Source of the DNA: Lateolabrax maculatus
Lineage: Eukaryota; Chordata; Actinopteri; Acropomatiformes; Lateolabracidae
Assembly (NCBI GenBank): GCA_031216445.1
Contig: CM062202.1
Span: forward strand, 13,698,501-13,762,500
Direction of reading: 5' to 3'
Length of the DNA stretch: 64,000 nt
In this document: positions 25,401 to 39,000 of the stretch, piece after piece
Position numbering within the stretch: position 1 is the first letter of the stretch
How the letters are laid out: the number at the start of each line of letters is the position of its first letter
Made by a program: the position numbers and the translations under genes
The notes under the pieces: generated by a model
Database searches by the model: none
Seen by the model: only the letters and a program-made list of their open reading frames with translations
Told to the model about the DNA's origin: nothing

Positions 25401-28400
25401 GTGTCCCTTGTGAGGCCAGACCCAGGGATACGGTGGAGAAGGTGCTGAAAGTAGCCGGAGTTAAGGCACTAGTGGCTAGTGGACTTGCAGAAACCCCTGG
25501 CAGAGAGCTGGGGTTACTACTGGAGACAGAGCCTGTACGCACAGACATATCAGAGGTGCCTTTCCCCACTGACACTGGGCCTCCTATTTGGCTGCTGCGT
25601 CTGGTCATTGAGTGGGAAGGAGACCTTGGATGGCCACGTGGTGTTCCCGAGACCAGTCGTCGCCTTCGACGGGAGGTTCTGCTGGAGCTAGAAGACGTCT
25701 GGTGTGGGGAGAGAGAGCCAGGGCTGCTTCCAGAAGATGACTGCAGGGTAACAGACTCAAATATCCGAGAGTGGGCCTCGCTGGGTGTAAAGCGTGGAGC
25801 ACGAAGCAACGGGCTGCGCTTCTGGAGTGGTGCATCAAAGCGAGATGAAGAGGGATGTTGGTGGTGGGTGTGTGGGTGGTGTGGGGCAAATAGACGAGTC
25901 CCTGTTCCTGCTCCACTGCCTGGTGCAGGGAACACAACCGGAGCAGCTCCCCCTGCTACACTAACACCTTGAGGCAACAGCCCCACGTCTTCAGCTGTGA
26001 GGGGGGGAGGACGGAAGTTGTCAAATATGGGCTTGCGGATGAGGCCCTCCTTGGCATATTTAGCTGAGGAAAAGTACTGCTGTTCAGGATGGGACAGGGA
26101 CGTCCAGCGGAATGTGGGCTCTTTCAGAATTGAGCGGCTTCGTTTGTCTGACAAGCTGGACAGCACTGATGGTCCAGACAGGTATTGAGGGATGGGGTGA
26201 GACATCCAGGGTGACTGCGAGTGGTGTTCATTGATAGCAGCTGTATTGGAGGAAGCTGACTGGGGAGGCTGTGGAGGGGTGAGGAGGGGGGGAGGTGGAG
26301 GTGAAGAAGAGGAGGAGGCTGTGGATGAAGCTTGCTGGGAATTTACAAGTGCAGAGGAGGACATCAGCACTCCCGTTGGTGGGCTGATGATAGGCTTTTT
26401 AGCCCCAGTGGTTAGAGTCTCCCTCACCCTCTGGCTCTGACTTCCCCGGCCGACCCCCTGTCCTCTCCGACCTCGTCGATTCCTCTCTGCCAACAAATGC
26501 TCTGGCTCTGGCTCAGAGGGAGGAGAGGGAGGCCGTGAGCTGTGTAACAGGTTGGCCTCCCTCTCTCCCTGCGAGGACGGAGAGTGATCCTCTGGCTCTG
26601 ACAAAGCCTGTGTGGCCTCAGAAGCCTGGGAGTCGCATGATGAGTCATCCAAACTGGGGCTGCTGGACCTGGAGGACTCTGCAGAGGAGAGCTGGGAGGA
26701 ATGCTGCGACACAGCACTTGAGCCGCAAGATGCTTCGCTACGACTAAATCGCCCGTTGGCGGCGTTGTTGCTGTTGTTGTTGAGCAGACTGGCGGCTGGA
26801 ACACTGGAGATCGGGGCAGGAGGTGGAGGAGGGGGGAGGGAGTCAATCGGCGCAGTGGTGCAAGTGCTGGAAACAGCAGGTGTAGAGGAGACCAGTACAG
26901 GAGAGGGGGAAGAGGAGATGGTGGAGGTGGGCTGGGCAGATGTGGAGACAGATGAGGGGGTTGTTTCTAACCGTGCCATCTTCATGTGAGGTGGCGGGGT
27001 TCCGAAGCTGCCTTCATCTTCAATGAAGCGCTTGGGAGTTTTGATGATGCGAAGGGAGACGGTGCTGACCACGGGCATGATGAACTGCCTGATGTTCTTC
27101 AGTTGGGTCTTCCTGATGCCAGCTTCAATGGCTCCTGCACCACTACCCCCGATGGCTACAGCTCCTTTCTCCATTCGCTTCTGTGCCCCTTTCTTAGCAC
27201 GCTGCAGCAGCTGTTTGGCGATGGTTGCATCGGTGCGTTTAGAAGAGGGCACAATTCTGACAGGCTTTCTATGGCGAGGACTTTTTCTGAGGCCCACTGT
27301 CTTGCCTGGCTTGGAGGGAGACGGGGAGGCAGGTGGATTGGAAGAGTCCTGGTCCTCAGCACCATCCACACTCAGCATGGGCTGCTGAAGAGTGTGTGGT
27401 TCTGTGCCTCTATCCCCCCCTCTGACCCTAAAGGCCTTATGTTTCCCTTCCCCACATTCAATGGAGGTAGACAGCTGTGCAGCAGCAGCAGCAGCAGCGG
27501 CAGCTGCCGCCTCAGCTTTAAGACGCTCAGCTGAGGGCGGTCTCCCACGTCTGCGTCGGGGTACACCAGGCAAGGTCTTGAGCCGTGACTTGAGAGGGGC
27601 GAGTTTAGTCGCTCTCAGCCTTTTCAGGTTGCTAACTTTGGATTCACCCCGGCCACCTTTGGGAAGTTTCGCCTCTGTGTCATGTGGCTGAGCAGAGCCC
27701 ATTGGTGTCCTCTTGGCTCCCTTTCTGTCCTTTTCCTCCTCTGTGTCCATGCCCGACTCAGACCCGGCCTGCCTACTGTCCTCCCCTGTTGCATGGCAGC
27801 CTGTACTCCAAGCTTTCTTGCTACTTGAAGATGGGGGTCGACCTCTTCTCTTTTCCCCACTGCCAGGTGGCCTCCCAGGCAGCCTTTTCACCTTCTCAGC
27901 TGGCCTTTCAGGGCCCTCAGGTTTTGCCTGTGTCGGGGAGGTAAGGGAGGAGGCAGAAGGTAGACTTGCAGCAGCTTTCTGGGCAGTCAGGGCCCGTGGG
28001 GGACGGCCTCTGGGCTTCTTCTCCTGTACGGGTGGGCCAGCTAATGAAAGCAGAACACAAAAACAGAGGACATTTAGTTAGCATGGAAGCTTTAGATACA
28101 GACATCATGTCCAAGCATAGGCATCTCAAGACAACAGTAAGGTCCCTGATAGGCCAGTAGGGAGTTACTTTTAAGTAACTTTACCTGAAGAGGTTGTTGA
28201 AGGGCTCTGTATTCTTTTCTGCTCAGTAACCGGTCCAAATCCTCCAAACACTTCTTCCTACAAAAAAGAAAAAGAAAACCCATCAATCTTTTGTGACCAT
28301 ACAATGGTACATTACGTTACAATTGTAATGGTAAAACACAGGGAAGACCTTAGATGGCAGGTTAACAGATCAAAGTTACAGCATCCATCATGGTATGTCT

Positions 28401-31400
28401 GGATGTGTAACAGTTGAGTCATTTTTTTAAGTCAGACTCAGAAGAAGACCAAGGCTTTAGGGCTACAGTCATGTCCTCAATCTCACTTTCGCCTGCTGGC
28501 GTACCCTGGTGTTCTCATGTTACTCTGACTTTTGGAATAACATGCCTGCAGTTGGAGAGGACCCAAACCACAACAGACAGTTTGAATTGAATTTGAACAA
28601 CCAAATCTAACTGGGTGACTGACTAACACATTGCACAGCCTTCCTGCTCCCTGGGGGAACATTGAAATGCTAAGGTGGTTGGTCATACATAGACAGCTAG
28701 AAAGACAGCAAGTGCAAAGAGAAACAAAAGAAGAAGAAGCTTATATTCCATAACCATTTGAGCAGCCCTGTGAGGCTTTAATGCTTATTACACACCAGCT
28801 TACGTCTTTTCCACTAGTGAGGCAAAGAAATGTAAAGGGTTGCTTGAGGGTGACAGCAGAGGAAAGGCCATGTTGTTACCTAAAAGTAAAGGGGTTATCC
28901 TATGTACAGTGACCATTTGAGAACATCATCGATCCAAGACAGCTGAGGCTGTTTTTCTGAACTGAAGGAATTGTTTGGCCTGTTAGTTTACATTTAATTA
29001 AAGGGCATCTCCAAAGACATCAGTCATCCTTTAGGCACCATAAATGTTTATACCAGATTTCATCCAATTCATTCATCAAAAAGTTATCAAGATAATAAAC
29101 TTCAGTTTTGACCAAAGAGACACCCAAATGTTGACAGTCTGTCCCATAGACTGTATACAAAGATCGAAAGCATGAAAGCTCCCCAAAAGTGAAGCGAAAA
29201 CGTCTCTAACTGGCGGGTGTGTGGGTGGGACCTCGATACCGCGGCAGCTCCGCTCCCTGATCACTACTGCCCAGTCCCAAATGACGTCCCCATCGCAAGA
29301 CGGCAGCGCTCGTATCAGCAGGATGAAGTGGAGATGCTTTGTCCATCTTTATATACAGTCTATGGTCTGACCTTGTATCCTATTTAAAAAACTTTTTCAC
29401 GAGTCCCATACAAGTCTCTGGGTTAATGGGAACTTAGGTGTTATTGTGTTAGAATAAGTGCAATTAAACATATTGAAGCACACCAACAAAAAAAAAAAAA
29501 ATCATCACCCATTTTTCAGGCACTAGCTTTTATGGGGCCGGGTATCGTTACCCTTATCGTACCAATATCAATAGAGTACTTAACCTGATTTTTTTTTATT
29601 TTATTTTTTTTAAATACGATACCAATAATGTAAATGGAAGCCTTCAAATGCGTAAAATGTCACCACTCCCCCACCGTGTCCTCTTGAAGAGAAGAAGATG
29701 CTGGCGTCAAAGAAGCCATTGGCCTTGCATACACAATGCAGCCGTCCACCCTGACGTTTTCTCCATGCTTGATCGAGAAGTTTCGATACTACTTGGTACT
29801 GGGAAATTTCAGTCAATATCTTAAGGGTATTGAGTACAGACATCCAACCCCAAGGCCTTATGATCATGAACTTCAAAAAACATCGGAGAACCTAATCTGG
29901 CAGATTAAACAGGTGCCATGTTCTTCATATTCCAGACATAAATGTAAGCAATATATCACAAGTTGTACTGGATATTTCACTTATTGAATCACCGATTTAT
30001 ACATGTGTTAACCTTCTTTGTGACTTAATTTTGATGGTGGTTCAATGAAACTGTGAATGTAATATGTACGGACTGTACATTAATCCTTCCTCTCTTGCCT
30101 CAGCAAAGCCTTGAGATGTGCCACACAGAAATCACTAGAGGATGATTAACATCTTCAGTATCCTCTATGTGCCACTACTTCTTGCAATCAGTGTGTGTGT
30201 TTAAGAGTGGAGGTGAGTATGTCATTTCATCATGTTTATTTATAGCAGCGTGTGGGGATGCAGTTGAGGTCTTGTTGGCCCAGTTTGTAGAGCAGCTGCT
30301 ATCCAAGTGTAGTCCATACAAGTGTGAGCACATGACTACATGCACACTGATTTGCACCAGCTCAGAGTTACACACATCTTGTGTAACTGATACTTAAATG
30401 TGTCTAATTAAGAAAGAAATGTAAAAAAAAAAAACACTATGTTCGCTACAAAATGGTTCTTTTCATCTGTTCTACATACAAACAAACAACAATAACAGAC
30501 AGTCAATGCTGCTGTTTATCCTGGCAGGCAATACCAATCTGAGCATCCTCCAGTCTTCATCTCCTTACGCTTCTCTCTCCTCTTCCCCAGTCCTCTCTGA
30601 GCAAGCTGCTGCTCTTGGTTGGTGTTGTTGCAGAGCTGAGGGGGGCGGAGTACCAACGCACGGCACTGACTCGCTGTGATAGTGCGAGTAGCAGTCAATG
30701 ACATCACAGCGCACTTTTCTAGAGGCAAGTGCACAGGGCGGCCTGCACAGGTTCGTGTACACGCACACTCATACATGCGCACATATTCCTCCTGATCCTC
30801 AGCCACGCACACACACGTTTAGAGAACAACAAAAAAAAAAAAAAACACACACACACACCCTGCGCGTGAACTGCACCGCAAGATGTAAACAAGCAGAACA
30901 TAGGAACGAATATGCGGGGGAGGGGAGCGCAGGCAAGGCAAGCAAGCAAACAAGAGTGAGGAAAGGAGGAGGGCTGTGGGAGGAGGGTGAAGAGGAGAGA
31001 AGAAAAAAAAAAAAAAAAAAAGAGACGAGGAAGCAGCATCTTGACCACATGCACCATCTACAACAGAGGGAGTGTAGTCGTCCCCCGGGAGGGATGAAAA
31101 GGGGTTTGGGGTTTCAAATGCCAAATCTAAACAGGCCTCCCACACACACACACACGCCAAGACTCCCCATCCCTTCCCCTTACTGCTGTTCTCTGCCATG
31201 CTCCCGAACATGTATTCAGTCACTCACTCATTGCTCGCTTGCTTCCCGCCCACTGGCTGCCGAGCACAGCGCAGCAGCGTGTGAAACACAAGGCTCACCA
31301 TGAGCCCAATAGTAGGGCAGGCACAGGGAGGTAACTTCAAGAAGTAAACAAACATTATAGTAGACTAGCAAGGTAAGGTTCATGTGCTGTACCACATTGC

Positions 31401-33039
31401 CTTACAACATGCAGGGGATAGAAAAAGGTTACTGGAAAGACCCGAGTTCCTTCTTTCTCTTATCTCTTCAGCTTTGGAGTATACAAGAATGTTTTTGAAC
31501 ACAACTGTTTTCCTTCATATTTGCTGTTTTTTCCCCCGTCACTCTCACCATCAAAACCTGAGAAGTTTTACTCCCTGCTGTCTGTCACATCTCATTTAAC
31601 TGATCAATACATAAATTACTGGATATACAACACTAAAAGACAGAGAAAAGGAAACCGATCTGATTCATTGTGGAAGCCATATTATCATTTCTACATGGTT
31701 CAAGGGGCTGTCCCTGGAAGTTATGAGACGGATGTGAATATGGTTTGAGGTATTTGTCTCTGTATCATTTTGACGGCATGCTTTTGCATGCTGAGAAAAA
31801 GCATTTACTGTATTTCAAGCATTTAACAGAAATCAAATTGGTTATTGGTGATGAGCTGCAGATCAAGGACCATTTTCCCAGGCAGGGTTTAAACCAGGCT
31901 TTAATCTAGAAAAGTTATTCCTTGTTTAACAAGTAACTTTCTGAATGTTTCTTCATTTTGAATTAGTTACTCGATTATGGAGTCTCAGACTAAGATTAAG
32001 TCAGATTAATTCTAACCACATATGTTAGCCCTCATTAGTGAGAGTTTGAGCACACACCTCTGGCCTGCAGGTGCTCATGAAACTTTAATGCATAACTTGG
32101 TGTAATCAGAGCAGTAAAAACAGACAAAATAGCAGAAGTGGATAAGAGCAAGTTCACTAACAAACAAAACTCCTATCGTAATCGGTCGACCATGTCCCCT
32201 ACAAATTATTTTGATAGGCAACTAATTTGCAATAGCGATTTACATTCACCGGTCTGTTCACATAGCACAGCAAAAAGTAATGGTAGGTAGGTTGGGAAGT
32301 AGATGGGGGTACAAAGGTTGGACAGTAAAGAAAGTTTGTGCTACTAACATTTCCTTTAACTTAACCATGCTTTATTTGTGATTAAGACATAGGTATTCAG
32401 GTTCTGATACATTATATTATGGTGTTCCGAATCAGTCCAAGTTTTCAACTGCGTTACCAACATGGCTACTTCTACACCTACTTAGTACCAGTTGCTAAAT
32501 TGTTCATAAGAAGTTATGTCAGCCGCCACTGTTTTTTGATCTACTTTCCATTTATCATGCTGCATTGCTTCAAACTGGCTTTCTGAGAAAACAACAAAAT
32601 AATGTGCCCAAATGTCTACATAGCCACACGTCATATTTAATTGATGTCACTTTAAAATTACAGCTCCGAAGTAAGGATGTCTCATTTTGTTAAATGCCTG
32701 TTGACTCGACTCCTCTCTCCTCGTGTTTCTTCCTTGGCAGAGCGAGGAAAGGAATCGAGAATGTAAAAAACTGGGAAATGAGAAGCCCCTTGTGTGCTCT
32801 CCCTCCACCTGTGCCTTCCATTTCCTGTCACCTATGCCCCTATATACACACAACCCTGTGCATTTATTGACCGCCACCAAGTGTCCAAAATAATACTGCA
32901 GGTTATCTAACCAAAACAATATGACATGCCAACAATAAACGTAAATGGTTCCTACATATGTATATGGTATGCCGTTTAAGAGATTATTTTATATGATATA
33001 TATATATATATACACATACACACACACATATATATATAC

Positions 33040-33088
<49 letters not shown>

Positions 33089-36000
33089 GTGAAGTTTGGG
33101 TATATGGATGGAAGTTGGAATATATAGAATGAAAGTTTGAATATATATAATTAAATATGATGTCATCAAGGCACCATCCTGTGTTTTCCATGTGATTATC
33201 TGTACAGTCAGACAGAAGTGTGTCACTATATGAGCGAGTCAGCATGAAATGCAGCAATCCTAAAATAATTAACATCCTGGTGGATACGGGCCAAACACTG
33301 GTAACCGTTTTCAATACTATTTGATTGCAATTCTGCTGATGAAGAACCTTATTCTCAGCTTCATGAAGGACCGAATGCAGCGAACCTCACAGGTCATGCA
33401 GTTCCTGCTCATCAGGCAAACGTTAACAGAATGAATCACATCTTTTCACATCAAAACGGCCCCTATCTACGATTTTTTCACTCAGAAGGGCCCAAGACAC
33501 AAAAGACAGATAGATAAATGAATAAATTTGAATTGTTGTTAGAATAAGATCCGTTGTTTAACCAGAAATAACCGTTATATAGCTCTCTTCAAAGTAACCA
33601 GACTCCATTGACAAAAACATTAATTGTACTGCTTCCAGGTTTTTGTGCGACGTTGGTGTTTTAAATGGTTAATTCTAAAACACCAAAGACACACAATAAC
33701 CAAAAAACAAACTAATCGATCGAGGCAGCGGTAGAACAGCAGCTCCTGTGTTCGCAAGGTAAAATGACTGTTTTTGTAAATGGAGTCTAGTGGCTTTTAT
33801 GGGTGGGGGCAAATATCGATTCACTTAAGCATTGCAATCTTTTTTAAATTTCAGTTTTTTTTACAAATTTGTAATCAATTCTTTAATGCCTGAATAGATA
33901 TAATCCACATTCAGTTGCAGCTCCACACGTACTCATAGAACTGGAGTTACATCTGGGTAACTACTATCTTATATACAGTCTACGATATATACACATGCAG
34001 GGGCCCCGACCCGGGGCCACAGTGTTGATGTGTGTTTTAGCACAGGAGACCCACAGAACATTAAGCAGTGAAACTTAACACCACGGGCCGACCAGTGGAC
34101 CCGCTGTGGACACTGGGCTGCGGTTGGTACCGCTTTGACACCCGGTAAGTTATCTGCAGTCACCTTTAGGTATAGCCTGGGAACCAGACGAATCTGTGAG
34201 CTCATGTTAGATTTGCTCTGGCAGATACGTCTGGCCCCTCTCCCATTCAGACTGATTACTCCAATCCCAAGCGTTTATCTAGTATGAGGCGGGTTTAATA
34301 CGATGACTGACATAGACGAGCGCCACTCAGGTATCTTTGATAAATATCCAAGATGGCACTCCCGATACGGAATGTTTACCGGGCGGCTACAGCAGCAGTA
34401 TTAATCTGACGGTAAATTTTCTGTAAAAACACTTTATTTTGATAAGAAATGTGTGTTTGCCGACATTTTGACAGGACGTACTGTCCAAGAGGAAGGCGTT
34501 TCGTTCTCTGATTGGTTGTGTCCGCCCGTCGATAACTCCCCTTGGAAATCAAAAATGAACTGAGAGGTTCCAGACTAATACGCATTTGTGAATTAGTCTG
34601 GTGATGCTAAAAATGAGCCAGGTTATCCTAGCTGCAACATCACTTGCGGCAGGCTCTCCCGAACTGGAGTCTTATAATTTCAAATCTGAACATCCGATAA
34701 CTAAAATCTCTTACATTGTTAAAAACGTCCAGCTAAAACAACCATGATATAAAAGAGTAGTGTAAAATGTGTCTTAAAACTGGACAAAAATGTAAAATTA
34801 TGACCAGTTTCTGACGCATGCGCCTTCTCCAATACTAAACCCCCTGTTACTGCAGATTATGGATCAGTCTGTCCCCAAAGTAGCTACAGACTACAAACCA
34901 CACAGACTGTAACACTGCTGCCTCACTCTCATCCTTTGTGTCACTCACTGAGGCACCGACAGCACAACAGCTGCTGACACACAGAACCTCACCTGTCCAC
35001 AGAGACACCCTCACATGCCAAAAGAAACATTCATTTATCATATACTGTGTTGTTCTGGGTAGTCAGCATCTTATTTTATTTTCTGGCACTAGCTTGATGA
35101 GCAGGGACAGCTAAATGTAGGAGTTTCAGTTTTTCTTCAAAAAGTATTTATTTTTTTATTCATTTTATTGTACGTGTACATTTGCCACTTTTCTATGCAG
35201 TACAGCAACGATGCTGCTGAAACAACGGTCAGAAAGTGTAACTTTCACACAAGCTTTAGACATGGACATGATATACAGTCGAGTTAGTTATGATTCAACT
35301 TCTTCCCATGGTGTAGTGTTATGGTAACGTGGTTGTCATGGTAACCAGCGTCCAAATCATCACAATATTGAACAATGCTTTCGCACATCGCAGATATTCC
35401 TCATATCGTGCAGGCCTACCCCTATATATTGCACCCATATTAACTGCAGGATTCAATAAGGGCAAAATTTTAATGTGTTTAAATTCATACATGATCAACA
35501 TCATAAGTATGATCTGGCAATAGGTGCAATACACAGTATGGGGTCACATTTGACATCAAAGTACTACAAAAAGAAATAAGCTGGGTTTAAGGGCAGATGT
35601 TACACACTTTAAGACAGGAAAACATCAGAACAAGTAATGAGGAGGAAGAGGAGGACAGGAATGTGACTCATATTGAGAAGAGGGACATCAAATAGATTCC
35701 AGGAAGCTTTCCTTTTGGATTTACTGTACAGACATGATGCCTCATCACTTCCTGGAATGTAAATTTGTGATGAGCTAATACTCCTATATGCTGCCTCTGA
35801 TGACACATCTCTTCAAAAAGGACACAGAGGAATCCTTGGAGGAATTACTCCAACAAATACTATTAAGTAAAGATGTTCCGATACCATTTTCTCCTTCCAG
35901 ATACTAATTCCAATACCTGAACATGCGTATCGGATGATACAGAATACCAATCTGATACCAGTGTGTTAAAAAAACAAACATATGTATATATATATTATTA

Positions 36001-39000
36001 TTATTATTTAACAGCTGTATACTACTAACCCTCGGATCGGTGCATAGACTTGCGTACTCGCCGATACCCAGCATTTTAGGCTGTATCGGAGGCTTTTCCC
36101 GATACTGGTATCGATATTGGAACAACGCTACAACAAAGTATAAAAAGCAGTCAATATGAGTCATGAGTCAAGGGACATTAAAGTTAAAGATCCAGTCTTA
36201 GTCACCGATTAGAACATCTTCTTTCCTCCACCAGAGTGAATTACACAGTGGTACTCCTTTGTGACCCCTGTCAGCCCCAAACAAAAGGTGGACATTTGTT
36301 TTTTCAAGTGTCCCAACACTAGGTGCAACTGTTTCACATTTGCTCGACAGCACACAGACCAAAACAAACACTTTCCAAGGCAAGATGCCTGCTCTTCCTA
36401 CACCTCGCACGTAAGGAGACGAAGACAGTCAATGGACAAAGACAAACAGACTGATTGGCACGTGCGCCTGGTGTCTCTCACACACACACTAACACTCCCA
36501 CAGGCTGGCAGGCACCCACAGACACACACCCCCTCCTACCCACCCAAGCAGGCAGCGTGAATTGAAGTTCTAATCAAAATAAAGACAAAGAAGACACGCC
36601 TACTCCTGAGTGCAATAAGGGACATAAAGTCTGAGGGACACCCCTACCCCTACCACCATGTGCGCACACATACACACACACATATACACACACACACACA
36701 CAGTAAGAAAGACGACACAATTGCCGCCTTTCTCCCAGTCAGGCAACTTCGAAAGCATTCTGCTGTAGCAGAATAAAGCCATGGATGGGAGGGTCTGTGA
36801 CTAATTCTCCTCCCAGCGTTGTCCCATTGGGAGGAGGGGGTCGCCCCGCACCCTTTGATATCCTTGCCTGTGCTCTTTCAGCAGCCCGCACTTTGTGAGA
36901 GCTAGAATAAAAGCAGACACAAAGCTTCCTGCTCCAATCCACACGCTGTCTCGGGGATGGGTAAGCGGGTGGGAGGGGGGGGTCTTCCATTTAAATAGGC
37001 CAAACACCTGCTGGACTGAAGCCCCTTCCGCTCAAACACCCTATTTCTCTCAAACAAGTGAGGCAAAAAGACATTTGGGTTGATACATCTATTCAGCTGC
37101 ACTTTTGTATGATTGATTAAACATTGGTAATAATATGTGAGTAGAGTGGATGCAGCAGAAGGCAAGATATAAAAGGACTAAGAACAAAAAGGGAAAATGA
37201 TGCAAAGCCTGATTAGGTGGACAGTGAGGTTGGGAGTGAGGTTGTGGGGGTGGGGGTGATAAGGTCACACATTTGGAAAAAAATCAACATGGACTGCACG
37301 CGGCACCAAAACAAGCAACGGCAATTTGGCCGGATCAAGAAAATGAATTCCCTTCACCCACACAAAAGCTAACAAATGCCTTCATTTGGACAGCAACAGC
37401 CAACAAGCACCCTTTTGAGCCACCCCAATAGGTTTAGTAATCCATTCCAAAGTGGCAGCTGTCAGAAGAAAAGTTGCTCTGCCTCTCAGACGGGGTTGTG
37501 TGTGTCTGGAGTGGATTTGGGTCTTTCTGCCTGGATGGAGGAAGGAGGGGTGGCCAAGTGTCCGGCTGGCGCTCTGTTCAGGGTCGCCCTGTGAGCTCAG
37601 CGGGCTGCAGTGAGCCTGAACAATCCTGCCCTGGTCTGGCCAGACAGGCACTACACTGCTTCTCAATGAAATCACCATGCTGTGTCCGCAACTTCCATAG
37701 GCTTCAGGTTCCATGGGGATTTAATGGTCCAGTCTGTCTCCACACATCGCAAATGCTGCTATAATCTCATTCACTGGATTAGAAGGTGGCACTACTAATT
37801 ACTTAAAAAGCTATTTGCTTAGAAGGATGTTTTTTAAATGAAATTATAGTTTTTCCCCCAAATATCATTAACTTCTGATGTAAAGCACAAATATACGTAA
37901 AAGATTGCTGTGTCCACAATGTTCATTTGATTCAAGTTGCACTGGGATTTTATGGTCTTGTCTGTCTCTACACATCCCAAACACTGCTATACTCTCACCC
38001 ATTGTCAGTCTTTCAAAGCAGGGGTGGGAGGGACTCAAAAAGCTTTAAAAGCCATTTGAACACAAAACTGGTATTTCAAGTAAAATTTGTGTTTCTCCAG
38101 AACACCATAATGCATAATGATTAAAAGTACAAATGTACTTCAAAACCAATTACATCACCATGCTGTGTCTGCAACTTCCATATAACTCAAGTGCCTCCAC
38201 ACATCCAAAATACTGCTGCACTCTCAATTATTGTCAGTCTTAGGGAGTAAAGGGTTGGAGGGACTCCTAGTTCCTTGACGACACAAATATGATAAATAAC
38301 AATAAAATGCACGTTTCTCCAGAATATCATGAAACTTAGATGGTAACAACACACACCAGGAAATATTTTCCTGTATTTTACAAAGTCTGACTGCTACACT
38401 GTAATAACAGGAGCTATTTTAAATCTCCAAAACATGAGTCAAATCGTATGTAAAATTCCAGACATAGTTTAAGTTCAGAATAAAAAAAAAAAAAAAAAAC
38501 GTTGCTAAAAACCCGTAGTATGCTTGCAAACACTGCTGTGGTTCAACCAAATGCGCTTCCCGTTCAGACCAGGAGCGCTGGAGCTGGTGGTAAACATCCC
38601 CACACAGTGTACTCCCACTGCAATGAACGCATGCTGCTCATCATGGAGAAGGAAGATGGTAGTTCGCTAAGGCGAACACACCCCCACATCACACGGTCCG
38701 TCAAGAAGGGGCTCGTTGTTATTGTGACCAGCCCTGCGTGCGCACTGTCACTACCGAGTCCCGTTTCTCCGCTCAAACGAAGCCAAATCACACACCAAAC
38801 CCCATCGATATACTCTTATCAGCGCTTCGAAACGGAGTGTTATTTTTTTTTTTTTGAGGGAGGGGGGCCGTGCATCAGACGTCACCTGCAAGCATTATAA
38901 GCCCGTTATTATTTTGGTAGCAGCTCCGTATTGGCTGTGCAGAGGAGGGGAAAACATGTCCACCTCCCATTTTCCTATGCATCAGCAGTAGCCCCGACGG

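Noticed and set aside
25298..25972. Plus-strand open frame of 224 codons
   Set aside because: Also antisense to kmt2a exon 3. It lacks splice or start context and its length follows from the Ser-rich minus-strand codons.
30698..31303. Plus-strand open frame of 201 codons
   Set aside because: It contains runs translated from CA repeats and a poly-A tract (Thr-His and Lys runs). No conserved content.
33000..33314. Val-Cys and Tyr-Ile repeat proteins
   Set aside because: These are translations of the AT/CA microsatellite, not genes.
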